NCBI RefSeq assembly: GCF_003173055.1
Contig: NZ_QGLF01000005.1
Coordinates: forward strand, 1 to 64,000
From: Zavarzinia compransoris
GTDB lineage: Bacteria > Pseudomonadota > Alphaproteobacteria > Zavarziniales > Zavarziniaceae
Reading direction: 5' to 3'
Length of the DNA: 64,000 bases
A program made the translations under genes and the position numbers. This document shows, piece by piece, positions 18,713-28,558 of the stretch; within the stretch, counting starts at the first letter, position 1, and every line of letters starts with the position of its first letter. The notes under the pieces were generated by a model. That model saw nothing but the letters and a program-made list of their open reading frames with translations, had not been told where the DNA came from and did not search any database.

Positions 18713-19866
18713 GGCACGATCCTGACCTTGGGGGCGCGGTCCGGGTCCGGGGCGGGCGGCGCCGTGGCGATGACGAGGGGGGCGCCCAGGCGCCGGCGCA
18801 GGGCGTCCAGGCCGGGGGCGGCCGCCGGGCTTTCCAGATAAGCGGCGACATCGGCCGGCACAAGGGCCTGCAGCGCCTTGCCCGGGTGGTGGTGGGCCAG
18901 CCCGTCGGCCAGGCGGCACAATTCGGCGGCCAGGTGCCGGGGCGCCAGCCAGCGCCCCTCGGCGATCGGGCAGGGCACGGTGACCGCGCGGGACAGGCTG
19001 TCGCCTTGGCGCGGGCGGGTGACCAGCACCAGGCCGTTCAGGTCGCCGCGTATCACTTCCGGGCGCAGCGGATCGGCGGCCAGCGCCCGGATCAGCATCT
19101 GGCGCCCGGCGGCGATGGCCGGGGCATCGCCGATGAAATCGACCACGATCTGGCCCGAGAGATTGCGCCGCCGGATCTCGGCGGCGGCGGCGCGGGCCCC
19201 GGCCTCGTTGGCGGCGCGGGCGCCGAGGCCGCCGCCGTCGATATCGATCGCGGTCAGGGCCTCGGTTTCGGCGATGGTGATGGCGCCGGTGGGGACGAGG
19301 GGCAGGCGCGGCCGCAGGCTGGCGGCGAAGGCATCGGCGAGCCCTTCGGCGGCGAAGAGATCGCTGGTGCCATGGGCGACCTCGACCGGCACGGCCGGCA
19401 GCGCGCGGCGCAGCAGGGCGAGCAGCGGGGCCGCCGCTTCCCCCGCCACGGTGATGCGGTCGGGGGCGCGGGCCGCGGCCAGGCGCAGGGCGGCGGGCGG
19501 GGCCGGGCGCAGCAGGGCCGGCGGCTGCCGTCCGGCAAGATCGGGCAGCGTGCCGGGGGCGATCCGGGCGCTGACCCGGGCGGCCTTGCCCCCCTCCGCC
19601 TCGCGGATCACCTCGACCGCCAGGGCATCGCCCTCGCGGGCGCCGGGGGCGTCCTTCCGCTTCAGGAAGGCCGGGCGGTCGAGGCCGATGTCGATGAAGA
19701 AGGCACCCAGGGCCGCCTCGGTCGCGACGATCCGGCCGAGGCGGATTTCGCCGAGCAGGCAAGCGGCGCCCACGGGGAAGACCTGGAATTCGACCGCCTC
19801 GCCCCCTTCGGTCAGGGCGGTGCGGGTTTCGAAGGCGCCCGCCTCGATCAGCAGGCGGCGGCTCAT
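18709..19866 (-). CDS. rng: Ribonuclease E/G family protein, short form
   Basis: This 385-residue protein matches the RNase E/G catalytic region. GAFFIDIGLDRPAFLKRKD is the S1-like part, and EALTAIDIDGGG with IVVDFIGD carries the two Asp positions that bind the catalytic metal. It is shorter than E. coli RNase G (489 aa), and the CPxCxGxG zinc-link seen in RNase E is missing. ATG 19866 overlaps the maf stop (ATGA). It probably processes structured RNA; whether it acts as a full RNase G is uncertain. Confidence 0.85.
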   Translation of the reverse strand: MSRRLLIEAGAFETRTALTEGGEAVEFQVFPVGAACLLGEIRLGRIVATEAALGAFFIDIGLDRPAFLKRKDAPGAREGDALAVEVIREAEGGKAARVSARIAPGTLPDLAGRQPPALLRPAPPAALRLAAARAPDRITVAGEAAAPLLALLRRALPAVPVEVAHGTSDLFAAEGLADAFAASLRPRLPLVPTGAITIAETEALTAIDIDGGGLGARAANEAGARAAAAEIRRRNLSGQIVVDFIGDAPAIAAGRQMLIRALAADPLRPEVIRGDLNGLVLVTRPRQGDSLSRAVTVPCPIAEGRWLAPRHLAAELCRLADGLAHHHPGKALQALVPADVAAYLESPAAAPGLDALRRRLGAPLVIATAPPAPDPDRAPKVRIVP

Positions 19867-20465
19867 GGCTGGCCGGTCGGGGGTAGGGCGAGGCCGTTGC
19901 CGGCCAGCAACGCCCGGGTCTCGTAGAGCGGCAGGCCGACGACATTGGAATGGGAGCCGGCAAGCGCCCGCACCAGCGCCTCCGCCCGGCCCTGGAGGGC
20001 ATAGCCGCCGGCCTTGCCCTGCCATTCGCCGCTGGCGATGTACCATTCGACCTCCGCCCGCTCCAGGCGCTTGAAGGTGACGGTGCTGACGGCGATGCGG
20101 GTGCGCTGTTCCCCGTCCGGGCGGATCAGGGAGAGGCCGGTGAGCACTCGGTGGCGCCGGCCGGACAGCAGGGCGAGGCAGCGGCGCGCCTCCGCCTCGG
20201 TCTCGGCCTTGGGCAGGATACGGGTGCCGCAGGCGACCACCGTATCGGCGGCGAGGATGAAGGCGGGTTCGGCCAGCCCGGCGCGGACGGCGGCGGCTTT
20301 GCCGGCGGCAAGGCGGGCGGCGAGGGCCTGGGGCGCTTCCCCGGGCAGGGGCGTTTCGTCGAGGTCGGCCGCGATCACCCGGTCCGGCACCAGGCCGAGT
20401 CGGGCCAGCAACTCGCGCCGGCGCGGCGAGGCCGAGGCGAGGACGAACAGGGGACGGTCACCCAT
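19863..20465 (-). CDS. maf: Maf-like nucleoside triphosphate pyrophosphatase
   Basis: A 200-residue house-cleaning enzyme that hydrolyses non-canonical or modified NTPs to NMPs. LASASPRRRELLARLGL at the N-terminus and FILAADTVV near residue 70 are Maf motifs, with YALQGRA and SHSNVVGLPL towards the end. It lies 23 bp after infA and overlaps rng by four bases. Confidence 0.93.
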   Translation of the reverse strand: MGDRPLFVLASASPRRRELLARLGLVPDRVIAADLDETPLPGEAPQALAARLAAGKAAAVRAGLAEPAFILAADTVVACGTRILPKAETEAEARRCLALLSGRRHRVLTGLSLIRPDGEQRTRIAVSTVTFKRLERAEVEWYIASGEWQGKAGGYALQGRAEALVRALAGSHSNVVGLPLYETRALLAGNGLALPPTGQP

Positions 20466-20488
20466 GGGCGAAAGGGCCCGCGGGCGAA

Positions 20489-20707
20489 TTACTTGAAGCG
20501 GAAGGTGATGCGGCCCTTGGACAGGTCGTAGGGGGTCATTTCGACCAACACCTTGTCGCCCGCCAGCACGCGGATGCGGTGCTTGCGCATCTTGCCGGCG
20601 GTATGGGCCAGCACTTCATGATCATTGTCCAGCTTCACCCGGAAATGGGCGTTGGGCAGAAGCTCGGTAACGGTACCGGGGAACTCGATCAACTCTTCCT
20701 TGGGCAT
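20489..20707 (-). CDS. infA: Translation initiation factor IF-1
   Basis: IF-1 (72 aa) is the small OB-fold factor of the 30S A site. [40 protein letters not shown] and [14 protein letters not shown] cover the whole family. The start is MPKEE instead of the usual MAKEE. The frame stays open upstream, but ATG 20707 gives the exact family length. The 185 bp upstream hold no gene and presumably its promoter. Confidence 0.97.
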   Translation of the reverse strand: MPKEELIEFPGTVTELLPNAHFRVKLDNDHEVLAHTAGKMRKHRIRVLAGDKVLVEMTPYDLSKGRITFRFK

Positions 20708-20892
20708 AAGATCTCCTGGTGGCGCCACGGCGGAATTTCGGACGGGAACATGCGGCCGGAACGCCATATTTGCAAGCGTTCTGGCCGCAGGGCGGCGTTG
20801 TTTCGCGCGCATTCGATGAATTCGGCCGCCGCCCCCCGGTTCCCGGAAAAATCGCGGTATCCGGATCGGAAGCGGCATTTCGCCCCGGCGGA

Positions 20893-21363
20893 TCAGACCG
20901 TCGGCGCCTTGATCACGCCGAAGCGGCCGCGGATCCGCTTCAGCAACTGGTCGCGCACGCCGCGGTAACTGTCCATCACCTGTTCCCGTGTGCCCTGGGC
21001 GAGGCTGGGGTCGAAGGTCGGCCAATATTCGACCTCGCAGGCCATGGTGCGGGTGAGGTCCACCGCCTTGTGCTGCGCCTCGGGCGAGAGCGAGACGATC
21101 AGGTCGAAGCTGGTGTCTTCCAACTGGTCGAAATCCTTCGGCCGGTATTTCGAGATATCGATGCCGAGTTCGTCGAGGGCGGCCACGGCGAAAGGATCGA
21201 GGTCGCCGGCGCGCACGCCCACCGCATCGGTGAAGATCACCCGGCCGTAGAAATGCCGCATCAGGCCCATCGCCATGGGCGAGCGGATGGCATTCTGCGT
21301 GCAGCAGAAGAGGACGGCCCCGGGAGGCGCCGTGTTTGAGGGGACAGTGCTGAAGCCGGTCAC
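20893..21363 (-). CDS. Low-molecular-weight protein tyrosine phosphatase-like protein
   Basis: A 156-residue protein of the LMW-PTP/arsenate reductase fold. [13 protein letters not shown] contains the C-x5-R phosphate loop (Cys21 or Cys22, Arg27), and a general acid Asp may lie in FDPS. It follows UPF0262 by 13 bp in the conserved hisD-UPF0262-phosphatase-infA order. Its substrate cannot be read from the sequence. Confidence 0.85.
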   Translation of the reverse strand: MTGFSTVPSNTAPPGAVLFCCTQNAIRSPMAMGLMRHFYGRVIFTDAVGVRAGDLDPFAVAALDELGIDISKYRPKDFDQLEDTSFDLIVSLSPEAQHKAVDLTRTMACEVEYWPTFDPSLAQGTREQVMDSYRGVRDQLLKRIRGRFGVIKAPTV

Positions 21364-21376
21364 GGCAGGGACCCGC

Positions 21377-21853
21377 TCAACCCTTCATGAACAGCACGCA
21401 GATCAGCGTGAACAGGCGCCGGGCGGTATCGAAGTCGAGGTCGATCTTGCCCTTGAGGCGTTCCATCAGCAGTTCGGAACCCTGGTTGTGCAAGCCGCGG
21501 CGGCCCATGTCGATCGCCTCGATCTTCTGCGGCGTCGAGGTCTTGATGGCGCTGTAATAGCTCTCGCAGACGGCGAGATAGTCGCGGATCACGCTGCGGA
21601 AGGGCGACATGGCCAGAATGATCTTGCCGAGCGGCGTGGTGTCCGCGTTCCTGATGTCGAAGACGAGGCGGGCTTCGGCGACGGCGAGATGCAGGTGATA
21701 GGGGCCGTCGTGATCGCCGATCGGCGAGAAGTGATTCTCGTCCAGAAGGTCGAAGATGGCGACTTTTCGCTCGTGGTCGATATCCGGGCTGCGCCGGGCG
21801 ATCGAGGCTTCGTCGAGGGTGACGCCGACGAGTTTCCGGGTCTCGATGCTCAT
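21377..21853 (-). CDS. UPF0262 family protein
   Basis: A 158-residue protein of an alphaproteobacterial family of unknown function. HFSPIGDHDGPYHLHLAV, MSPFRSVIRDYLAVCESYYSAIKT and IDMGRRGLHNQGSELL are recognisable. There is no signal peptide or membrane segment. It sits between hisD and the LMW phosphatase, as in many alphaproteobacteria. Confidence 0.9.
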   Translation of the reverse strand: MSIETRKLVGVTLDEASIARRSPDIDHERKVAIFDLLDENHFSPIGDHDGPYHLHLAVAEARLVFDIRNADTTPLGKIILAMSPFRSVIRDYLAVCESYYSAIKTSTPQKIEAIDMGRRGLHNQGSELLMERLKGKIDLDFDTARRLFTLICVLFMKG

Positions 21854-21871
21854 GGCGGCGCCTCCCTCAAG

Positions 21872-23173
21872 TCAATTCGTGCTGCCGAGGCGGATCGCCA
21901 CCGACAGGCCGTGCGCATCCAGCCCCTCGGCCCGGGCCAGGGTCACCGCTGCGGGCCCGATGGCGCGCAGCGCCTCGGCGTCGCAGCCGACCAGGGTCGT
22001 CCGCTTCAGGAAATCGAACACCGACAGGCCGGACGAGAAGCGCGCCGTGCGCGCGGTCGGCAGCACGTGGTTGGGCCCGGCGACATAATCGCCGATCGCC
22101 TCCGGCGTGTTGCGGCCGAGGAAGATGGCGCCGGCATGGCGGATGCGGTTGGCCATGGCGTCCGGATCGTCGAGGGCGAGTTCCAGGTGCTCGGGGGCGA
22201 CCGCTTCGACCAGGGCGGGGGCTTCGTCCAGGCTGCGCAGGCGGATGACGGCGCCGTGCTCGTCCCAGCTTTTCCGCGCGGTGGCGGCCCGGGGCAGGCG
22301 TTCCAGGAGCTGCTCGATCGCGGCCAGCACGGCATCGGCGAAGGCGTTGTCGTCGGTCAGCAGGATCGATTGGGCGCTTTCGTCGTGCTCGGCCTGGGAC
22401 AGGAGGTCGGCGGCGATCCAGGCCGGATCGTTGGCGCCGTCGGCGACCACCAGGATCTCGCTGGGCCCGGCGATCGAATCGATGCCGACCAGGCCGAAGA
22501 CCTGGCGCTTGGCCGCCGCGACATAGGCATTGCCGGGGCCGACGATCTTGTCGACCGGGGCGATGGTGCCGGTGCCATGGGCCAGCGCCGCGACTGCCTG
22601 GGCGCCGCCGATGCGGAGAATATCGGTGACGCCGGCCCGTTTCGCCGCCGCCATCACGGCCGGGTTCAGCGTGCCCCCGGGGGTCGGCACGACCATGACG
22701 ATACGGGGCACACCCGCCACCTTGGCCGGCAGGGCATTCATCAGCACCGACGACGGATAGGCCGCGGTCCCGCCCGGGACATAGAGGCCGGCGGCCGAGA
22801 CCGAAGTCCAGCGGAGCCCCAGGCGGACGCCGGCGGCATCGGTGTAATGGTCGTCCATCGGCATCTGGCGGGCGTGGAAACTCTCGATCCGCGTCGCCGC
22901 GAGGTCGATCGCCGCCAGCAGGTCCGGGCCGACGCCGGCGACCGCCGCCTCGATCTCGTCGGCGGTGATGCGGAGCTGTTCCGGCCGTTCCAGGCCCAGG
23001 CGGTCGAAGCGGTTGGTATAGTCGATGACGGCGGCATCGCCGCGCTGCTTCACGTCGGCGATGATGCGGGCGACGGCGGCATCGACGTCTTCCGACATCT
23101 CGCGCTTGGCGTTCAGCAGGTCGCGGAAGCGGGCGGCGAAATCGGGCGCGGAGGAGGAAAGGTCAAGCGGCAC
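21872..23173 (-). CDS. hisD: Histidinol dehydrogenase
   Basis: HisD (433 aa from GTG 23173) oxidises L-histidinol to L-histidine in two NAD steps. [31 protein letters not shown] and the [14 protein letters not shown] zinc-site region are family motifs. I chose GTG 23173 because CGGGGAG stands about six bases before it and the product then begins [11 protein letters not shown] like other HisD proteins. ATG 23194 would add seven residues and overlap hisG more. The preceding gene is hisG. Confidence 0.95.
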   Translation of the reverse strand: MPLDLSSSAPDFAARFRDLLNAKREMSEDVDAAVARIIADVKQRGDAAVIDYTNRFDRLGLERPEQLRITADEIEAAVAGVGPDLLAAIDLAATRIESFHARQMPMDDHYTDAAGVRLGLRWTSVSAAGLYVPGGTAAYPSSVLMNALPAKVAGVPRIVMVVPTPGGTLNPAVMAAAKRAGVTDILRIGGAQAVAALAHGTGTIAPVDKIVGPGNAYVAAAKRQVFGLVGIDSIAGPSEILVVADGANDPAWIAADLLSQAEHDESAQSILLTDDNAFADAVLAAIEQLLERLPRAATARKSWDEHGAVIRLRSLDEAPALVEAVAPEHLELALDDPDAMANRIRHAGAIFLGRNTPEAIGDYVAGPNHVLPTARTARFSSGLSVFDFLKRTTLVGCDAEALRAIGPAAVTLARAEGLDAHGLSVAIRLGSTN

Positions 23174-23834
23174 TGAGGGCTCCCCGGAAGGCATCGATCC
23201 AGCCGCCGATTTCCTCGACGCGGGTCTTGAAGGCAGCGCGGTTGACGACGAGGCGGGACGAGATCTCGGCGATCTTCTCGACCTCGACCAGCCCGTTGGC
23301 GCGCAGCGTGTCGCCGGTCGAGACCAGGTCGACGATGCGCCGGCACAGGCCCAGCGTCGGCGCCAGTTCCATGGCGCCGTTCAGCTTGATGCATTCCGCC
23401 TGCACCCCGCGGGCGGCGAAATGGCGCCGGGTGATATGGGGGTATTTGGTCGCGACGCGGACGTGGCTCCAGCGGGTCGGGTCGTCCTTGCCGGCAAGAT
23501 CGGCCGGTTCCGCCACCGACAGGCGGCAATGGCCGATGTCTAGGTCGAGGGGCGAATAAAGCTCGGGATAGTCGAATTCCATCAGCACGTCGTTGCCGGC
23601 GACGCCCAGATGGGCGGCGCCGAAGGCGACGAACGTGGCGACGTCGAAGGCCCGGACCCGGATCAGCGAGACGTTGGGATGCGCGGTCCGGAACTTCAGG
23701 GCGCGGGATTTCTCATTGTCGAAATCCGCTTCCGGCGTCAGGCCGACCTTGTCCAGCAGGGGCCGCAATTCCTTCAGGATGCGGCCCTTGGGCAGGGCGA
23801 GGACGAGCCCCTCGTTGGGCGATTTGGTCACCAT
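23163..23834 (-). CDS. hisG: ATP phosphoribosyltransferase, short form
   Basis: HisG (223 aa) starts histidine biosynthesis by joining ATP and [20 protein letters not shown] opens the catalytic domain, and [21 protein letters not shown] closes it. The C-terminal regulatory domain of the long form (about 300 aa) is missing. Short forms normally need HisZ as regulatory subunit; no hisZ lies in this window. It overlaps hisD and touches the DUF2948 gene. Confidence 0.93.
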   Translation of the reverse strand: MVTKSPNEGLVLALPKGRILKELRPLLDKVGLTPEADFDNEKSRALKFRTAHPNVSLIRVRAFDVATFVAFGAAHLGVAGNDVLMEFDYPELYSPLDLDIGHCRLSVAEPADLAGKDDPTRWSHVRVATKYPHITRRHFAARGVQAECIKLNGAMELAPTLGLCRRIVDLVSTGDTLRANGLVEVEKIAEISSRLVVNRAAFKTRVEEIGGWIDAFRGALSAA

Positions 23835-24271
23835 CAGGCGGATTCCCCGTCAACGTCATGGCGTGGCGCCCGCTTGGTGGGCCAGGGCTCGCTCAGGTCC
23901 TTCAGGCCGCCCTCCACCGCCTCCGCCTCCAGGCGGAGATGGGCGTCGCCGGCAAAGACCAGGTCGATCGTCACGCCGTTCTCATGCTCCCTGGCGTCGA
24001 CCGCCAGAAGTTCCAATACCTGTTCGACCGCGGTGCGGTCGATGCCTTTCGCCCGCACCGTGCGGACCGTGTCGAAGTGGAGGCCGCAGCGCCGGCGGAA
24101 CGCCTTGCCCTCCGCCTCCCAGCAGAAGCGGTTGGCGACCAGGGCGAAACGCTTCATGCGGCCGAGATAGACGAGGTCGGCGGTCTTCACCACCGCATCC
24201 TGCACCAGGGCGGAGACGATGCCGAGATCGTCCGCATCGGCAAAGCCGAGGTTCAGGGGTTCCCCGCTCAT
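23834..24271 (-). CDS. DUF2948 family protein
   Basis: A 145-residue protein recognised by [29 protein letters not shown] and the basic stretch [12 protein letters not shown]. The family is alphaproteobacterial and of unknown function, usually between murA and hisG as here. Its stop shares a base with the hisG start, and murA ends 4 bp upstream, so it is in the same operon. Confidence 0.85.
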   Translation of the reverse strand: MSGEPLNLGFADADDLGIVSALVQDAVVKTADLVYLGRMKRFALVANRFCWEAEGKAFRRRCGLHFDTVRTVRAKGIDRTAVEQVLELLAVDAREHENGVTIDLVFAGDAHLRLEAEAVEGGLKDLSEPWPTKRAPRHDVDGESA

Positions 24272-24275
24272 CGCC

Positions 24276-25541
24276 TCACTCGGGCACGCGCTGGATGCGG
24301 GCGCCGACCGCGCCCAGCTTCTCCTCGACCCGCTCGTAGCCGCGGTCGAGGTGATAGATGCGGTTGACCACCGTCTCGCCCTCGGCGGCGAGGCCGGCGA
24401 GGACGAGGCTGATCGAGGCGCGGAGATCGGTCGCCATCACCGGCGCGCCCTTGAGGCGGGGCACGCCGCGCACCAGGGCGGAAGCGCCGTGCACCGTGAC
24501 ATTGGCGCCCATGCGCGCCAGTTCCGGCACATGCATGAAACGGTTCTCGAAAATCGTCTCGGTGATCATGGCGGCGCCGTCGGCGGTCGCCATCAGCACC
24601 ATCATCTGCGCCTGCAGGTCGGTCGGGAAGCCCGGATAGGGCTGGGTCATGACATCGACGCCGGCGACGCGATGGCCGTTCCGCTTCACCGCCATGCCGC
24701 GCTCGGTCGGCGTCACCTCCACCCCGCAGCGGTTGAGGACGTCGATGACGTCTTCCAGCGTGTCGGGCCGGGCGCCCACCAGTTCGACCCGGCCGCCGGC
24801 GACGCCGACCGCCATGGCATAGGTCCCGGTCTCGATCCGGTCGGGCAGGATCGAATAGCGCGCCCCGTGCAGGGCCGGCTGGCCGCGGACGATCAGGCGC
24901 TCGGTGCCGATGCCGGCGATATCGGCGCCCATGGCTTCCAGGCAGCGGGCGAGGTCGGTGATTTCCGGCTCGCGCGCCGCATTGTCGAGGACGGTCTCGC
25001 CCTCGGCCAGGGTCGCCGCCATCAGCAGGTTCTCGGTCGCGCCGACCGAGACGAAGGGGAAGCGGATGGTGGTGCCCTTGAGGCCCTTGGGCGCCGTCGC
25101 ATGGACATAGCCGTCGGCCAGTTCGATCCGGGCGCCCATGGCCTCCAGGCCCTTAAGGTGCAGGTCGACCGGGCGGGTGCCGATGGCGCAGCCGCCGGGC
25201 AGCGAGACCTTGGCCTCGCCCATGCGCGCGACCAGCGGGCCGAGCACGAGGACGCTCGCCCGCATCTTGCGGACGAGGTCGTAGGGCGCGGTCGTGTTGG
25301 TGATCCGTTCCGCCGTGATCTCGACATGGCGGGGGCCGCGGGCGAGGGCCGCGCCGTGCTGCTCGACGAGGCCGAGCATGAAGCCGACGTCCGCCAGTTC
25401 CGGCAGATTGTCCAGGATCAGGGTGCCCGGGGTCAGCAGGCCGGCGGCGACCAGGGGCAGGGCCGCGTTCTTGGCGCCCGAGATCGGAATTTCGCCGTGA
25501 AGTTCGCCGCCGCCGCGGATGACGATACGCTGAAGTGCCAT
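24276..25541 (-). CDS. murA: UDP-N-acetylglucosamine 1-carboxyvinyltransferase
   Basis: MurA (421 aa) transfers enolpyruvate from PEP to UDP-GlcNAc, the first committed step of peptidoglycan synthesis. [14 protein letters not shown] near the start and the active-site loop [23 protein letters not shown] with its Cys near 118 are clear. ATG 25541 ([11 protein letters not shown]) is chosen over the longer open frame because it matches the family start. A normal length and motif set give fosfomycin-type Cys chemistry. Confidence 0.96.
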   Translation of the reverse strand: MALQRIVIRGGGELHGEIPISGAKNAALPLVAAGLLTPGTLILDNLPELADVGFMLGLVEQHGAALARGPRHVEITAERITNTTAPYDLVRKMRASVLVLGPLVARMGEAKVSLPGGCAIGTRPVDLHLKGLEAMGARIELADGYVHATAPKGLKGTTIRFPFVSVGATENLLMAATLAEGETVLDNAAREPEITDLARCLEAMGADIAGIGTERLIVRGQPALHGARYSILPDRIETGTYAMAVGVAGGRVELVGARPDTLEDVIDVLNRCGVEVTPTERGMAVKRNGHRVAGVDVMTQPYPGFPTDLQAQMMVLMATADGAAMITETIFENRFMHVPELARMGANVTVHGASALVRGVPRLKGAPVMATDLRASISLVLAGLAAEGETVVNRIYHLDRGYERVEEKLGAVGARIQRVPE

Positions 25542-25548
25542 TTGATGC

Positions 25549-26103
25549 TCAAAGCCTCGGCAGGGTGACGCCGGTCTGGCGCATGTATTTGCCCGCGCGG
25601 TCGCCATAGGAGACTTCGCAGGGCTGGTCCCCGCGCAGGAACAGGAACTGGCAGGCGCCCTCGTTCGCATAGATCTTCGCGGGCAGCGGGGTGGTGTTGG
25701 AAAACTCCAGGGTGACGTGGCCTTCCCATTCGGGTTCCAGCGGCGTCACGTTCACGATGATGCCGCAGCGGGCATAGGTGCTCTTGCCGAGGCAGATCAC
25801 GAGAACGTCGCGCGGGATGCGGAAATATTCGACCGTCCGGGCGAGCGCGAAGGAATTGGGCGGGATGACGCAGACGTCGGTCTTGCGGTCGACGAAGCTG
25901 TTGCTGGAGAAATTCTTCGGGTCGACCACGGCGCTGTCGACATTGGTGAAGATCTTGAATTCGTCCGCCACCCGCGCGTCATAGCCGTAGGACGACAGGC
26001 CGTAGGAAATCACCCCGTCGCGCCGCTGCCCCTCGACGAAGGGCTCGACCATCTTGTGCTCCTGGGCGAGCTTGCGGATCGCGATGTCGGACAGAATGGC
26101 CAT
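25549..26103 (-). CDS. dcd: dCTP deaminase
   Basis: Dcd (184 aa) deaminates dCTP to dUTP for dTMP synthesis. [42 protein letters not shown] and [16 protein letters not shown] are the trimeric dUTPase-like motifs, with the catalytic Glu in TLEFSN. It is the first gene of the minus-strand dcd-murA-hisGD-infA block and is divergent from pabB, with a 127-bp promoter gap. Confidence 0.95.
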   Translation of the reverse strand: MAILSDIAIRKLAQEHKMVEPFVEGQRRDGVISYGLSSYGYDARVADEFKIFTNVDSAVVDPKNFSSNSFVDRKTDVCVIPPNSFALARTVEYFRIPRDVLVICLGKSTYARCGIIVNVTPLEPEWEGHVTLEFSNTTPLPAKIYANEGACQFLFLRGDQPCEVSYGDRAGKYMRQTGVTLPRL

Positions 26104-26230
26104 TGTGGTCTTTCGCAGGCGTCGGGCGGGTTTTCAGACCGCTTTCTAGTGCCTTTTCCGGCGTTTTGAAACCGTCGAGAACGTGGGGCTGCATTGTTGC
26201 TTCGGGCCCGGCGGGTTGCGACAAGGGGGG

Positions 26231-27577
26231 ATGGCGATCCATCCCCTCGGCCCCCTCGATTCGATGCATGCCGCCTGCCGGCTGGCGGGCCTGCCCGGCT
26301 TCGCCTTTCTCGACAGCGCGCAGCGCCATCCGGCCCAGGGCCGCCACAGCTATCTGACCGGCGATCCCGCGGGTTGGTTCGAGGTCCGCGACGGTATCGC
26401 CCATTGGCGTGGCGAGATCATGGCGGGGACGGATGCGCTGTCGTCGCTGCGCCGCCTGCTCGCCCGGGGCCGGGGGGCCGGGGCGGGCTTCGCGCCTTTC
26501 GGGGGCGGTGCCGTCGGCTTCATCGCCTATGAGGCCGGGCGCCTGTTCGAGAAACAGCCGGAAACCGGCCCCCGGCCGGTGCCGGACATGGTCTTCGGCC
26601 TCTACGACTGGCTGATCGCCGTCGATCATGCCCGGGGCGAGGCGGTGCTCGCCACCGGCCTCCTGCCCGATGGCCCGGGGGGTCGGGCGGATCAGGTCCG
26701 CGACCTTCTGGCCGGCCCCGCCGCCTTCGGCCCCGCGCCCCGCCTGTCGTGGCGGGCGGAGGTCGAGGCCGGCGTCTTCCGGGCCAGGGTCGCCCGGGTG
26801 ATCGCGGCGATCCTGGCCGGCGACCTGTTCCAGGCCAATATCGCCCAGGGTTTCGCGGCCGACTGGCCGGCGGGGGCGGATCCCTTCGCCCTCTATGCCG
26901 CGCTCCGTGCCGCCAATCCGGGGGATTTCGCGGCTTTTCTCGATTTTCCGGGGCTGGCCGTCGCCTCCTCCTCGCCGGAACGCTTCGTGAAGGTCGCGGG
27001 CGGGCAGGTCGAGGCGCGGCCGATCAAGGGCACCATCGCCCGGGCCCGGGGGGCCGCCGAAGATGCCGCCCAGGCCCGGGCGCTGGCCGCCTCGGTCAAG
27101 GACCGGGCGGAAAACGTCATGATCGTCGACCTGCTGCGCAACGACCTGTCCCGGGTCTGCCGGCCCCATTCGGTGGCCGTGCCCGAGCTTTGCGCGATCG
27201 AAAGCTATGCCGGCCTTCATCACATGGTCTCGACCGTGACCGGCACCCTGGCGCCGGGGCGGGACGCCCTGGACCTGATCGCCGCCGCCTTCCCCGGCGG
27301 CTCCATCACCGGCGCCCCCAAGCCCGAGGCCATGCGCCTGATCGCCGAACTGGAAGGCCGGCCGCGCGGCCTCTATTGCGGTTCGATCGGCTGGCTCGGC
27401 TTCGACGGCGCGGCCGACCTCAATATCGCCATCCGCACCCTGACGGTGCAGAACGGCACCGCCCGCTTCCAGACCGGCGGCGGCATCACCGCCCTGTCCG
27501 ATCCCGCCCGCGAATATGAGGAAACCCTGCTGAAGGCATCGCGCATTTTCGCGGCGAGCGGGGGCTTGTCGATGTAA
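26231..27577 (+). CDS. pabB: Aminodeoxychorismate synthase component I
   Basis: PabB (448 aa) converts chorismate and glutamine-derived ammonia to aminodeoxychorismate for folate. It is a chorismate-binding enzyme: SSSPERFVKVAGGQVEARPIKGTIARARG (about 249-277, PIKGT as in PabB), NVMIVDLLRNDLSRVC, and FPGGSITGAPKPEAMRLIAELE. ATG 26231 gives a family-like start, but the purine run before it has poor spacing; GTG 26183 is possible. The partner pabA is not adjacent: two toxin-antitoxin modules lie between. Confidence 0.93.
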   Translation: MAIHPLGPLDSMHAACRLAGLPGFAFLDSAQRHPAQGRHSYLTGDPAGWFEVRDGIAHWRGEIMAGTDALSSLRRLLARGRGAGAGFAPFGGGAVGFIAYEAGRLFEKQPETGPRPVPDMVFGLYDWLIAVDHARGEAVLATGLLPDGPGGRADQVRDLLAGPAAFGPAPRLSWRAEVEAGVFRARVARVIAAILAGDLFQANIAQGFAADWPAGADPFALYAALRAANPGDFAAFLDFPGLAVASSSPERFVKVAGGQVEARPIKGTIARARGAAEDAAQARALAASVKDRAENVMIVDLLRNDLSRVCRPHSVAVPELCAIESYAGLHHMVSTVTGTLAPGRDALDLIAAAFPGGSITGAPKPEAMRLIAELEGRPRGLYCGSIGWLGFDGAADLNIAIRTLTVQNGTARFQTGGGITALSDPAREYEETLLKASRIFAASGGLSM

Positions 27578-27590
27578 GGATTTTTCCTTA
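27575..27590. promoter_or_regulatory. Inverted repeat upstream of the prlF-yhaV module
   Basis: TAAGGA and TCCTTA (6-bp perfect arms, TTTT spacer) overlap the pabB stop codon and stand 30 bp before the antitoxin start. Antitoxins of this type repress their own promoter, so it may be the operator. It could also act as a weak terminator for pabB. Confidence 0.4.
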
Positions 27591-27620
27591 CCTTGTGTCG
27601 ATATGATGGAGGCGATGGCG

Positions 27621-27938
27621 ATGGCGGGCATTCACGAGACGGCGACGCTGACCTCGAAAGGGCAGATTACCCTGCCGAAATCCATTCGGCAGGCCCTGGG
27701 GGTCGAGACCGGGGGCAAGGTGGCCTTTGTCCTGCGCCAGGGAGAAGTGGTCGTCAGTCGGGTCGATGCCGAGCATGCCGATCCGGCGGTCGATGCCTTT
27801 CTGGGCCTGATCGAAGCCGATCTCCGGGCCGGCCGGCATGTCCAAGCGCTGCCTGAAGACCTTGCGGCGAGCCTGCTCGCCGAAGCCGGCCGCCCGGTCG
27901 ATCTCGATGACGTGATCGAAGGGGCTGTCGATCTCTGA
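27621..27938 (+). CDS. prlF: PrlF-type antitoxin (AbrB/SpoVT fold)
   Basis: A 105-residue antitoxin. The N-terminal swapped-hairpin DNA-binding domain reads ATLTSKGQITLPKSIRQALGVETGGKVAFVLRQGEVVVSR. The acidic C-terminal half would bind the toxin. ATG 27621 is chosen because GGAGG stands eight bases before it; ATGs at 27603-27615 are alternatives. Its last base is shared with the start of yhaV. It would neutralise YhaV and repress the operon. Confidence 0.88.
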   Translation: MAGIHETATLTSKGQITLPKSIRQALGVETGGKVAFVLRQGEVVVSRVDAEHADPAVDAFLGLIEADLRAGRHVQALPEDLAASLLAEAGRPVDLDDVIEGAVDL

Positions 27939-28414
27939 TGCAGCGCCACGGCTGGACCTTGCTGTTTCATGATGCGGTGGTCGAGCAGTTGCGCAGGCTG
28001 GAGGCGGCGGCGCGACGAGCGGCGGCAGCCGATCCGGCCGCGGCGGACGGCAATGCCAATGTCAAATTGCTCCGGGCCCTCAGCCACCTGATCCTCGATG
28101 TCGTGCCCGCCGATCCGGGGCGCGATGAATTCCGGCAGGGAAACACTCTGGGCCCCACCCATCGGCACTGGCGCCGCGCCAAGATCGGCCGGCGCTTCCG
28201 CTTGTTCTTTCGCTATGATTCCAGGGCGAAGGTCATCGTCTACGCCTGGGTGAACGATGCCGACACCTTGCGCTCCGCCGGTGGCCGGTCCGATCCCTAT
28301 GCGGTCTTCGAGAGAATGCTGGCTCGCGGCAACCCGCCGGACGATTGGGCGGCACTGCTGAAGGCGAGCCGTGCCGGATGGTCGGCGACGGGTACGGGCG
28401 ATCCTGCGCCATGA
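27938..28414 (+). CDS. yhaV: YhaV-type ribonuclease toxin
   Basis: This 158-residue RelE-superfamily toxin matches E. coli YhaV: GWTLLFHDAVVEQL at the start, FRQGNTLGPTHRHWRRAKIG..RFRLFFRYDS in the middle, and WVNDADTLRSAGGRSDPYAVFERMLARGNPPDDW near the end. YhaV cleaves mRNA on ribosomes. The stop codon TGA is formed by an ATGACC identical to the start of pabA (see the scar at 28411), so the last codons may have been set by the insertion. Confidence 0.9.
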   Translation: MQRHGWTLLFHDAVVEQLRRLEAAARRAAAADPAAADGNANVKLLRALSHLILDVVPADPGRDEFRQGNTLGPTHRHWRRAKIGRRFRLFFRYDSRAKVIVYAWVNDADTLRSAGGRSDPYAVFERMLARGNPPDDWAALLKASRAGWSATGTGDPAP

Positions 28415-28545
28415 CCATCCTGATCGCCGCCGCTTTTCCCGGCGGCGGCATCACCACCCTGTCCGATCCCGCCTGCGAATATGAGGAAACCCTGCTGAAG
28501 GCATCGCCCATTTTCGCGGCGAGCGGCCTTGCCCCCGGGCTCTGA
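28411..28545 (+). pseudogene. Chimeric pabA'/pabB' remnant between two toxin-antitoxin modules
   Basis: This 45-codon frame is a mosaic. Bases 28411-28426 equal the first 16 bases of pabA (29292-29307). Bases 28420-28446 match pabB 27275-27301 with two mismatches, and 28441-28526 match the pabB 3' end 27476-27561 with three mismatches in 86. The joins fall on shared CTGATCG and GGCGGC. The remnant lacks the pabB active site and cannot be a working enzyme. It marks duplication and deletion when the modules entered the pab operon. Confidence 0.88.
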
Positions 28546-28558
28546 TTTCTGCCATGAT

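Noticed and set aside
25541-26230. Riboswitch or structured leader in the dcd-pabB divergent gap
   Set aside because: The 127-bp gap shows no conserved aptamer-like core or terminator that I can recognise.
28411-28545. The intact 45-codon frame as a real small gene
   Set aside because: It is fully explained as a mosaic of pabA and pabB pieces and has no ribosome-binding site of its own.
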